Assembly (NCBI GenBank): GCA_000310025.1
Contig: FN649731.1
Coordinates: forward strand, 1,679,831-1,705,240
Direction of reading: 5' to 3'
DNA length: 25,410 nt
From: Ectocarpus siliculosus
Lineage: Eukaryota > Sar > Phaeophyceae > Ectocarpales > Ectocarpaceae
Shown: positions 10,742-21,433 of the stretch, one piece after another
How positions within the stretch are numbered: the first letter of the stretch is position 1
How the letters are laid out: each line of letters opens with the position of its first letter
Notes under the pieces: model-generated
Seen by the model: the letters and a program-made list of their open reading frames with translations, nothing else
The model's database searches: none
Told to the model about the DNA's origin: nothing
Position numbers and translations under genes: made by a program

Positions 10742-13700
10742 ATGGCGAGGTCGAGGACGAGGACGAGCTCGACGCGGAGAACAAGAAGCACTGCTGTCGG
10801 TCTCCCCTCCTTGTTGACTTTTCTGGTCTCGTGCACATGGAGAACAACAGCAATAGGTATGCATGCATGTTATTGCTTCTAAAAGTTATGGGCTACAAGC
10901 AAGGCGTTGCATGCACTCCAAGTATGTGTTTGTATTTGTATGCACAGAAGCAGCACAAATAATACATGTAGTCGGCCTGCGTGCTGAAGTGCCATTGCCC
11001 TATGTAGAGCTCCAAGGGTGTCCAGAGACACAGTACGACTGACTGTGGACGGTTCTGTTATGTATTTGCGGGGTGTTCCATCAAACTCATGGGGTACATG
11101 CGTGATAACAAGAACAATGCCCTCCCATGCCCTCCCTACAGTTGTAGTTCTTGCAAGCGTGCGACTCGATAGTCATGTAAGCCTCCTTCATGGCTGAACC
11201 TGTTTCGGCTGCACGGGTTACTTCTTTTGTTGGCCGAGCAGAGAGAGAGTGCCCCAACGGGCTGGTGAATGAGTACCACATTGACTACAGATGCGCATTG
11301 CTACTCTTTAGCACCCAGCTTCATGATGACACCTCAACCTCTGGCTCAGATGGAACTTCATCTGCAGGCTACAAAATGAGGGGGTGAAGGACAAGTAACG
11401 TATTTCCGTGGCAAGTGTACCTGTGTCCTGGTAGCGCCAACCCAAACATTGTGAAGTTTGTCTACACACTATGTCTACAACCACACGTTATGTCGCCCTC
11501 TCTGTATCCTTGCTCCACTGCATCGCGCGGATGTCACTGCACCAGCTCCGCTAGCTTTGCATCAAGTGGTTTCTGTGTCTCCCGGGGGAGAAGCAGTGAT
11601 TCGCTTGTCTGGCTACGACTTAGACGGGGACGATCTCGTTGCCACCATATCGTCTTTGCCGGAATCGGGTACCCTTCACCAGGTAGGCCATCGACGGCAC
11701 CGCCTATGACAAGGCTCTGTATGTCTACGTTGATGCGTCGAATAGCACGAGATTCTCCGTCCCTGATATGCTGGTCGAACTCTGTTCGATTTGTCCGTGA
11801 AGCTGCTCCCTCTCGTATTCCATGTTGCAACCCTCTATGCCAACTTTGCACATCATGGTCGGGTGACCAACAAAATACATTCCTTATTCGCTTCCTGCTA
11901 TCAAAGCACCAAATATTGTGCTAGTAAGGCGGGGGCACTGGCCTAGGCGGCCGCTGTCAAAAATGGAGCAGCTGACGTCTTTCGTCGGTGTACCTAACAA
12001 ATGAGCAGCTCTTGGGGCCCGTGTACCACCTCCACGAAGCCATCGTACGTACTGGCCAGCCTCTATAATCACGTGCGAAAATAATAGCGGAGCAGTTTTT
12101 TACATTGTTGCTTGCAAAGCGTATCCATTTCGTGCTGACCACGCACATCACCATTGCTCGCGTCGACCACGTCATCCTCGTAGCTTTCCAAGGTGTACTC
12201 TGAGTACGGGTACGACCCAGCAGCAGGCGAGGTTATCGCTGGAAGTGGTGGCGTTGAAGTGACCGGTTCAGGCAATCGTGTGGTGTACAAGAGACCGGCG
12301 GCGGATGCTGAGCCAACTGGGCGATGGGGAAGGTATGTAGGTGACCCCAACTTCCAACAGCAGTGCCAGAACCTGAGAGGAGATGCGGGGATCCTTTCGC
12401 TGCACGCGCGACGAACGCCTTCCGCGTGTGTCCCCGATTGGTTGTGCCTACACCGTTCTTTCTTGCGGACGAGAAACGGATTGCTCGAATTTCGAAATTT
12501 CCACTATTCTATCCTACAGCAGGACAAGATATTCAGTTCATATTTTTGACTAACGTCGTCCGTGAGCGCCGTGACCGTGCCACCAACGCCGCAGTGTCAG
12601 GCAGAACAGTATCGAACCTATGCTCATAGGCCGTGCCGCAACACGTAGTATTGATCCTCAAACCTGACATGCCAACCTTGAGCCTAGGAAAGTGTCCTTC
12701 AATAGGCGCTAGGCTCATTCACCCTTTCTTCCCACCGTGCCCCTTCGTATTTCCGCGTCATGGCAGTTTCACTTACACCGTGTCTGACGGGAGCGACTCA
12801 GCGAAGGCCGGCACGGTGTACCTGGTGTCGGGGGGGGGGCTCCTGGAGGCTGCGGAGTTCGACTTTGGAGTCGGCACCTGGAAGGTATGATGACATGGCA
12901 ATAATAGATTTGGTGTTTTGCCATTTACGACAAACAGCGAATATTTCGGGGGCACAAGCGACCAATGAACTCGTTGCCGACGGGAGAACAAGTTATAGCA
13001 GGCAACGCCACCCCGGATATTAGAGTTGTGGTTCCAATTTTTCCGAGATGCCGTCTGACAACGCCTATTCGAAGTCTCGATATTGGAGGGGGCGCGACCG
13101 TCGCGAACAAGGCTGCTCTGCAGCTAGAAGTATGCAACATGGAACAAGGTAACAAGCGCGCGGCTTGTCCGCGCCCTAGTCAGCACCTGTCCTTTCAAGC
13201 GCGACGCGCCGCTGCTTGCTGCCGCCGCGTTGCGTGCATAGGTGTGCCAGAGCGGAGGGTCTTACTGCGAGGCGGCGAGGCACGATCCGAGCAGCAGGGG
13301 GTTGCTGAGCTTTTTCTTGTCGGGGTCGGACACGATCGTGCACTCAGACGGTGAGGGCGTCACGTACCCTTTGTTGACAATATATATTGATGAGGTTGGG
13401 ATCGTCGCGCTAAATAAAACGCGAGGAGGTGTCGAGCACGCGGCACGCGACTGTTTGTACCGAATATGTGCCCGAGACATGGAGCATCTGGTGTCTGGTG
13501 TCGTTCGAGATATAATATATTTTCGAGTGGACTCTTACGCGAGAATGCTTGCGTTGGGCGTGATATCCGTTTCCAGAATTCCGTGGAAGTGTCGGGCAAC
13601 CGGACTTCGCCGCGAGCAGAAACGCGAACACCACAGTAGTCGCCTTGAAAACAAATGGTGATTTACCGTGTTCTCTTTCGAAGTGATAGATACTTACTCG

Positions 13701-15833
13701 GGTGCATGTTTCTCGTGTTCTTTGTATTTTCTTCTTCATCAACCTCCTCTGACCCTACGAAACATCGGGGTTCCGACATCAGTGTATCCAGGGGGAGACT
13801 AAACGATATTCTGATTTCATGTTAGGGGCCTTACGAGTAACCCCTGCTCCCCTTGATCACGTGCCTGCCGCTACAATGCACATCCTTCTGCCTGCCGCTG
13901 CAATGCACATCCTGCCGATTGCGCCCCTTTTCCCGTCCGACGGACCAGCCGACGGGGTAGACGACACGCTGTGGTGGTTCAAAGCCGATTCTGCCTTTTC
14001 GGGAAACCTGGGGGTGGCGTACGCGGGGACCCTGGAGTTCTCAATCGGATCGTTCTCGGGAACCTTCTCAGAAGGTGGGTGGGTTCGTCCGCGCCGTTCT
14101 CCCCCTTGCCCATGCCGCAACAACAGCAGGCATACAAGTAGCAGCAGGGCCTTGCATGTATCCTCCGTGCGAGCCTTCCACCTTTCGCACAAAGTACTGG
14201 AAGGAGACGGAGGAAGAAGGGGGACCCTGGCAGCATGATAAGCACCAACGACAGACCGTGTTGACGCAAGACACAGCCCTAAACACACGTACCGACACAC
14301 CTAACCTGCAGCTGCTTAACCTACCCGACCCCACCCCCCCCATCTGCAGAAAACCTGAACGGCGACGCCCTCCGGTTGGTCGAGCTCTACTGCTCGGCGT
14401 GCGCGAGAAACACGGGGACGACGCTGGCCTTTCCCCTGTCCGTCGCGGGGGGGTTCGCGGGCGGGGGAACCGGGGTGTCATTCTCCATCCCCCTCTCCGA
14501 GACGGGGGGGTGGCTGAAGGACCCCGAGAATACCTTGAAGCAGGTGCGAAGCGTGGTGTAGTATGCAGAGAGTGGAGGCTGGGAAAACTGCAACTTCCGG
14601 GCATTTTTCCTGTGTCGGGAAAAGATTGCTGCAGCGCGATGTACAGAGGATCGACCTGATCACGAAGGAGAAGCTAAACAGGCTCACCCTGACTGTGTCA
14701 TGTGCGGCAAACGTCGAGCGTCTGTCCTCAACTCTTTGTCGGTTACGCTTTGCCGCCTGAGTTTTTTCTCGAAATTCTGCCTAGCTTTCCTCAATTTTTG
14801 TACGTTCTTGTGATCGGGCCGGTGCTGTGTACACCCTTGCTCTCTCGGCTCTCCCACTTCCGTTCGGGGAAAGCGCAGCTCGTGCATGGACTGGTGGGGA
14901 AATGGGTGACGCGTGATGGAGGTCTTGAACGAAAGAGATCGCGACAAGTACCCAATCTCTTAGACCCTATATCCCGCTTTGTTCTTGTTGAGATGCTGGG
15001 CATCACACCCGAAGAATAAAGTGCCCCCCCCCGCCCCTCCGCTCCCCCCTCCCCATTTGGCTAAACCCCCGCGCCACAATCCAGGCCGCCCCCCCAACCA
15101 AGTGCGAGATGGCGGAGGTGCTGTCTAACCTCAGCGAGCTCCGAATACTCGGGGGTAAGTATACAGTAGTGTTCGACCGGGCCTTTCCTGCCATTTGCGG
15201 CAAAAAGCGGCTCCCGGATAGTAGTTGAGGGAAAGGGTGAAACCGTGCAGGGGAAGAACGTTCTTGAGAGGTTTCCGCTGCAGCGTGAAGGGTGGATATT
15301 GTCGGACAATGCTGTTGGCACCGCCAGTGCACCGCACCCCGTGGGCAGTCGAGCTCCTTCCCGACCTTACCGGCTGTGTGTTTCGAAGGCCAAAGCGTGT
15401 GATCATGGGCTCTCTACAACTGTAACATTGCTTGTGTTTCCAAGGACCTACATCCCAGAATCGCGAGAGGCACAATATCCAGAACGGTTCAGACTAATAG
15501 CAACATACGCGTAAAAACACACGGCGATTTCCACGGCTTACACACACATGATCCAGTACTAACTTCCCATTTTCATGTTTCAACCCCCACCCCCGTGCCT
15601 CATCGCATTCGTGTCCCGTGTTATACGAAACGGTCGAATCCCCGTCCATGGTCGTCTTCGATTCGTCAGACTTCACGAAGCGACACGAGAGTGTCGCTCT
15701 GGACTCGGTGTACATCCGGGCGGCCGGGAGTGGAACGTCTAGTGGTAGTGGAGGCCTCGGCGGCGGAATCGGCGGCAGTTCTCTCCCCGTCTGCGCTCAG
15801 GGGTCTCCGGATGCCACCGTTTGCTCGTGCTAA
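10742..15833 (+). CDS. Predicted secreted protein with cadherin-like repeat and laminin-B (domain IV) modules
   Basis: Nine exons join in phase: 10742-10856, 11546-11682, 12184-12332, 12767-12884, 13242-13350, 13949-14074, 14350-14543, 15085-15154, 15670-15833 (TAA). Total 1182 nt, 393 aa. Residues 1-39 have an Arg/Ser/Thr-rich n-region and the hydrophobic stretch AVGLPSLLTFLVSC, a likely signal peptide ending in TAIA. Residues ~40-160 form a cadherin-like/tandem repeat-type module, with SVSPGGEAVIRLSGYDLDGD, SLPESGTLHQ and GSFTYTVSDG. Residues ~160-360 match laminin B: GLLSFFLSGSD, LWWFKADSAFSGN, YAGTLEFSI, then WLKDPENTL, EMAEVLSNLSELRILGDF and ESVALDSVYI, the usual ending of that domain. 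The tail is Gly/Ser-rich with Cys at 381, 391 and 393. No transmembrane segment follows the signal peptide, so secretion to the cell wall or matrix is inferred. Exon 1 is the least certain part; its phase and leader fit. A G10 run (12830-12839) lies in coding sequence without breaking the frame. Confidence 0.85.
13862..13913 (+). repeat. Tandem 27-bp repeat, two copies, before a laminin-B gene acceptor
   Basis: Units at 13862-13886 and 13889-13913 share 24 of 25 bases (TGCCTGCCGCT, A or G, CAATGCACATCCT). They sit in the fifth intron, ending 35 bases before the acceptor at 13948, so they overlap the likely branch-point region. Confidence 0.8.
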
Positions 15834-18075
15834 AAAAAGGGCTACGGAAAAAACGTGGCAGAGGCATCGCCGCCGGATCCATGTGTGGTGTATGTACTCA
15901 TGTGTGTTTAGTCCTTTGAACAACCCAAGAAAAGAGCTTTCGTGCGTGCTTCTCGACGCCGCCAGGTGGGGGGGGGGGTCGTGGCTTGTCCTCTTCCTTT
16001 ATGATACCAAGCGCCTGTTCGTGTATGATGCCCAGCGGGAACGAAAGGGGTGCATGCAGTGGTGGGTGAGTGTCCGCTGATGATGCAGTCCGCCACCCGC
16101 TTAGCGCCGAGGCGCTTATCGTTGGCACTAGCAGGACATGACGGTGCGCCAGCTACACGTCCTGTGCACATCCTGAGTCATTGAACATGTGCATACTACA
16201 CCCTGTCCCTGCACATGCCAGAGGGGTGCGGGGGTTGTATAGTGTGTCGGGTGCTCGTGTAGGTCGTGTGGGGTGAAGTGAGATAGTCTCCCGATAAATG
16301 GCGACGTCCATGTAATACAGTAGTTAGTACCTTGCAGACGTAATTTCAAATATTTCTGCGCCGGGTAACCGAGGCGAACGAAAGCAGTTGAACGAAGTAG
16401 TCGCACCCACGCCCTTCTCCTAAAGAACAGTGGTCGCCGTGATGACGGGGGGGCAAGGTTTGCTTTTGACTCAACGGGTTGATGGGGGATAGAGCTGCAC
16501 CCTCACCACGGAAAGGCTTACTGGCGGATCCAGTTAACTACATATGGTATATTGTCACGCTCTTTTTGACGTGCAACACGACGTTGTCCTCGCTATTCGG
16601 TCTTAAGAGAGGGGCACCTTAAAATGAGATCGGACGGGAGACCAGGCAATGCACGGCAATAAGCCATCTAGGTCGTACTCTATCTGTGCTCCTCCAGCAC
16701 TCGCCGGAGAATTTTTGTCGTGTGCACGTATCTTCCTCGTTTTTCTCGAGCCGAGGTCACCGATCTTCCGGCGAGCTTTGCCTTTCCCAGAGGATGTTCG
16801 ACAACATCGGGCATGCCCGCGCACGTCGGCGATTGGATATCCATCCACGTTGGTCCGCCGTCATTTCTTAACCGTTATATCTTAGCAGCTCGGTTCTGAC
16901 TCCGAGATGTTTGGACCTTACTGACAACGGGTGGGGTCGGGTCGGGTTTGCACAGGTCCCGGGAGCCCGCTACACAAGGCGAGGCCTTTGCAAACCGTGA
17001 GCTGCTCTCACTGCTCCAAGCTTGGCTGCTCCATAAGGGGGCTTCATCGAATATTACCGTCCAAGTTAAGGGTTGTCCCCAAGCTTTCCTACAAGAAAAG
17101 TAAGTCCGTGTTACATACACAGGTTACATATCTCGCTTGAACCCGGTGCCCTCTTAACACCAGGCTCCCTGAAAACGTAGCCCGCACTATTGCTGTAGTA
17201 TACATCTACTACATGCCCCATTAACTCAACCAATCGTTGAGGCAGTCTACACTATACTCTTTACAATGCAACCCCACACGCATGTGCACTCTCCTGATTT
17301 CTTAAAAAACATATACATGCAACTGTGATAGACCTTACAACTAGCCCCGAACTAACGCGTAGGCAGCACGAAGCACTCATATCCTACTTTTTGTACGCAG
17401 TAACGGCCTCGGCTCGATTAAGCAACGGCACGTAGGACTGGCGTCAATCCGCTTAAGACTGAGCTCTCGCTCGGTGCTCTGCCAGGAACGTCACGCCTAG
17501 CACAGGGCACACCCAGTCCACAGCCACAAGTTGGACATTTACATTTGAAACATGAACCGACAAGCAGTTTTCGCACATGCACCGCTGGATCTTCTCTCCC
17601 TTGACCCCGGCCAAACCGACCTCTACCATTGGTCACACGCCGCGATGCTTAACAAGTTCAAAACGAAACACGCCACTGGCGTGTTATGCTATAAACGCAC
17701 GATGAGATGCTGCAAAAGGAACCTACAGCGTCATCCCTCACCTTCTCCTCGACGTCAGAATGAGGGACGAGACACAATTCAACTGACGCTATGAACCCAT
17801 TGCGAAATCTATCCCAGACGCTCATCTGTGAAAGGAGCTGAATTTACTGTGTCATACGTAAGAAAAATAATGAAAACAAACTATCCCCGCGCCTCCACCA
17901 GCCGTGACTTTCATCACACCGGCCAAGCATCATGCGCAGGAGGCAAACAAAACACAAAAATACCACCACGACTAAGTGATTGGTCGGCCAGGATGCAGCG
18001 CAGCGCACAAAGACGGCCTAAACCTCTGCGGCGATTTATCAGCTAGGTACGCACACATTATACATTGCTTCCCGC
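15834..18075. other. Intergenic region between convergent genes
   Basis: About 2.2 kb between the stop of the laminin-B gene (plus) and the stop of the two-TM gene (minus). It should contain both 3' UTRs. I see no rRNA, tRNA or clear transposon. A minus-strand frame at 17636-17418 carries a Cys cluster (CFKCKCPTCGCGLGVPC), reported as a weak finding. A stretch near 16926-16950 has GGGTC-type tandem units. Confidence 0.5.
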
Positions 18076-20960
18076 TCACAACCTGCGGGACATCGGGGAG
18101 GGGCTCCGTACATCACCTCCTGGCCGGGGGGCACAACCGCCGCCGCTGCGCCCATTTGCCCTTCCGTTGGAGGCGGCGCAGCTGCCGTCACCCTCCGGCG
18201 CTTGAAGCCGGTTCCCGCCGCGGGCTCTGCTGCTGCTACCGCCGCCGTTCGCAGCCGCTCCTCCTCCCCGGCCTGTTCCGCAAGTAAAACCCTCACCCCT
18301 GCTCTGCCCCCGCGATGGCGAGCCGCGGGAGGCTAACGCCGCGGCCGCGACCACCGCCGCGAGGGTCACCGCCAGAATTGCCACCGCGGCGGCGTTTCGG
18401 AGCACCCCGGCAACGAGAACTTCGGCCGCTAGCGCTCCGCCCTTGACGTAGCGCTGCAAGATGCCGTTACCACCGCCGACACCACCGCCGCCGTCGCCGC
18501 CGCCGCTGTCGACATCAACGTCGCGCGCTTCCCCCGAAACGAGAGCCGACCACGCCCGCTCCACCTGCTCCGCCTTCGCCTTCTTGATCCCGGCGAGCTT
18601 TATCACGGCGGCGAGCTCGTCCCTCGAGGAGACGATCGCCGGCATGTCGTGCACCGCGGCCGAGAAGAGGTCTCGCACCGAGACGGCTTCGCCGGGGGCG
18701 CCGTTCCGCGACTGTTTCGCCCCGGGAGGCAACGTCGCCGTTGGGCCACTGATCGAGACGCCTATAAGGGATCAGAAAAAGTAGCGACACAGCGGCCACA
18801 CGGTTCTTAAGAACGCGGTTTTCCATCACCGTGCAATGCGTTTATTGAATGGTGCTGCTAAAAACGTGGAATGCAGGATACGTGTAAGTCGAATGGGCCG
18901 GGTAAGACGACGTTGGACTTAAACGAAAAACCATCGTTGCAACAGCTCTCGTCGCGCCAGCGAGAGGTTCATGAAGCGGACAGCTCCCCAGATCCGGATA
19001 TCGTACTGGAACGCGAGTAAAAAATTCATTGTGTTTTGACCTCTGCAGACATGACTAACACGCTCGGAGGGAACAGCATTTACGGAGATACACGATTCTT
19101 ATTTCTCCAAACTCATGTGAACACGTCATGGATCGCTACGGATCGAACACAGCAAGTACTGCAAGAGAGCGTCATGCAAAGGGCCAGTATTCTCTCCGAT
19201 ATAACCTTGTATTTATTGTGCGTCTGGAAGCAAAAAAAAATATTGTCATCGCAATATTGGTTCGTGGCCTCTGTACACGCTGTACGTACCAACAATTCCC
19301 TCCTCTTTTGGTGCTTTCGTCCAACCAGCGGGACACGGTCCTCGAACTCCGTGGCCACAGAGAACAGCAAACTAATTGCACCCTAGGATGTAAAAAATAA
19401 ACCGTCAAAGACCTACACCAAAACCTTCCTCGTTACATATTCGTCTCGAACCCGAAGCTCCACCTACCCACACCGATCCGCCTGCAGACAAGGACCGCGA
19501 CGAGGACGAGAAACGTCACGACCGAGAGCACCCTGATCCACCACCGCTTCTCTCGCTCCCGCCGGTCCGCCGCCCAGCGCGCCCACCCCTCTTCGACGGC
19601 CCTCACCCGCGCCCTCGCGAAGGGTTCGAGAGGGACGGCGCCGTTCCGGTCGATGGCTCCCCGCGTTATCTCGGAGAAGGTCGGGATCGCGTTGGCGGCC
19701 GCGGTGGCGTTGGAGACACCAGCGGTGGCGGTGGTGGTGCCGCCGGAAGCAGCGGTGGAGGAAAACCCGGGGCTAGCCGGCCCTCCGTCGCCGGTCGGCG
19801 ATACCAGCGGCAAGGCTGCCGGCATTGTGGTGGAGTCTACGCCGCCGTTGAAGGAGTACCCGCCGCGTGCCTTGAGCGACTGGCTGATCGAAAGGGGGGT
19901 TGGGGTCCCCTCGCCGGAGCCGAAATGATACCCGCCACCGCTGCCTGCCGTAGAGAGCGGGGTGACGGCGTCTTCGCTACTGAATGCGTTCCTGCCGCCG
20001 TTTAGCAGCTCTCGGGATAGGGGCGACGGGCTTCTATTTCGACGCCCGTTGCTGCTGTAGGTTCGCCTGGGCGATCGAAGGGCAGACAACAACAAATCAG
20101 CACCAGGAGGAGGATTTGTTTGGCACGCGATTCCGCCGGGGGTTTATGTACAGGGTGATACGTCCTGTGCGCGTGGAAGACGTATGTGTCAATGAGGCGT
20201 GGAGATGGGGGATGCCGGCAGTAGCACCTCTGCACTTGCTGGTTGCTGTTCGTGTTGATGTTGGTCCGTGCTTGCTACACAGCAGTAAAGAAAAGAAGAG
20301 ACCTCTTACAAAAAAAAAACCGAACACAAACGCATTTTTTTTTTTTTTCTAAATATGTTTTTTCTGCTTTGTTGGGGGCGTTTTCTTTTTCATCCAATCC
20401 CGTGCGTTAAACAAATGCCGAACGTGTAGACCAGCGCCCAGAAGAGACGGGACGAACAAAGCACAATCACTTTTGCAACACTGGCACAAGGGGACCTTCG
20501 AGTAAACTCTGGACGATCCTTACCAGCGGGGGCCAAAAGAACCTACCATGAAAAGCGCCTCTCCGTTTCAAGTTGGAACAATTTCCTCTGCCTTGTGCAA
20601 GTTTCAGTACCGTCGGATCTATGCATGTGACGCACACTTGTGCAGGCACAATTGCTTTCCAAAGTGCGTCGCGGCAGGGGTTGGCCTCTGACCTTGCCGC
20701 CCCTAGAGCTTGTGGGTGCCTTCAGATTGTTGGAGCTAACGGCTGGTCACGGAGTTCGGTTTACGAGTTTGACATTTGCAGACCAACCGCTGAAAGGAAA
20801 AGTTTTGTGCGCATAATATAGTCGCATCATCGTAGATCGGCTCTGCAGAACAATACACGTGGCAAGCTGGCACTATTCGAGTGACGTGTCGGCGGCAAAC
20901 AGATTGGCCAACATGGTTCTACCTGAGGCAACACTCACCGGCGAGCGGGCTCAGCGACAT
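18076..20960 (-). CDS. Unknown protein with two predicted membrane segments
   Basis: Two exons join well in phase: one ending at 19468 (donor GTAGGT after ...CRRIGV) and 18761-18076 (acceptor TTATAG, starting GVSISGPTATLPPG). The intron is 706 bp. The first part is Ser/Gly/Thr-rich, then charged (FARARVRAVEEGWARWAADR), then a membrane segment WWIRVLSVVTFLVLVAVLVC. The second exon has a charged helix (SSRDELAAVIKLAGIKKAKA), a Gly/Asp linker, a second Ala/Val-rich hydrophobic segment (AVAILAVTLAAVVAAAAL) and a basic, Gly-rich tail ending MSRRL. The upstream exon has no good in-frame ATG near its left border. A candidate start exon is 20960-20939 (ATG encoding MSLSPLA, perfect GTGAGT donor), joining an acceptor at 20010 in phase, for 416 aa. 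A GTGAGG donor near 18290 could end the second exon earlier, so the C-terminus is also uncertain. I do not recognise a family. Confidence 0.6.
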
Positions 20961-21433
20961 CTTGTCCCGCTTTCCCCACAGTGAAGGCCGCGGAGTGCTT
21001 GGGAGGTGCGAACGAAGCGCACATGTTCTCTTTTCCTTCGCGTCTACCGAGTGGCCACACAAGCTACGCCTCTTGGAGGCCTGTGTCGCATACAAGTTGA
21101 TGCTGCAATATGCAGCGGTAAGCGCAACCCTTGATGCAGCAGGCTGTAGCTCCAGCAAAAAGTGTTTCCACTTCTTCTGCTTTCAACCACGGCCGTCAGC
21201 CATTCAGCCGTTGGCTATACGCCACCGGCCGGCGGAAACAGTAGAGACAAAATGCGGCGAAACCTCAACGCGGCGCAACATCCAACCGGCAGCGAACGGT
21301 TCCACTCGGCGGTTTCACGCGCGCTCTATGGCGTTCCTCTGGTCTGTTGTGTTGTTGCAAGCTTCGCTATCCATCGGCGTGCGCGCAAATACTGAGCATT
21401 CGCTGGCGGAGAGCAGGACGCAGATAACCAAAC
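20961..21433. promoter_or_regulatory. Upstream region of MORN gene and, if its start exon is right, of the two-TM gene
   Basis: 473 bp lie between the proposed minus-strand ATG at 20960 and the MORN ATG at 21434. A 243-codon plus-strand frame (20881-21612) covers it and runs over MORN exon 1 in another frame; it has no ATG start at its left end and no recognisable domain, and is not called. No known promoter element is evident. Confidence 0.4.

Noticed and set aside
10344-10868. Minus-strand frames of 151 and 174 codons upstream of the LHCR ATG
   Set aside because: Low-complexity Ser/Leu/Arg translations of CAG/GAC-rich promoter and 5' UTR sequence. The LHCR protein starts properly at 10347, and the plus-strand exon at 10742 better explains the area.
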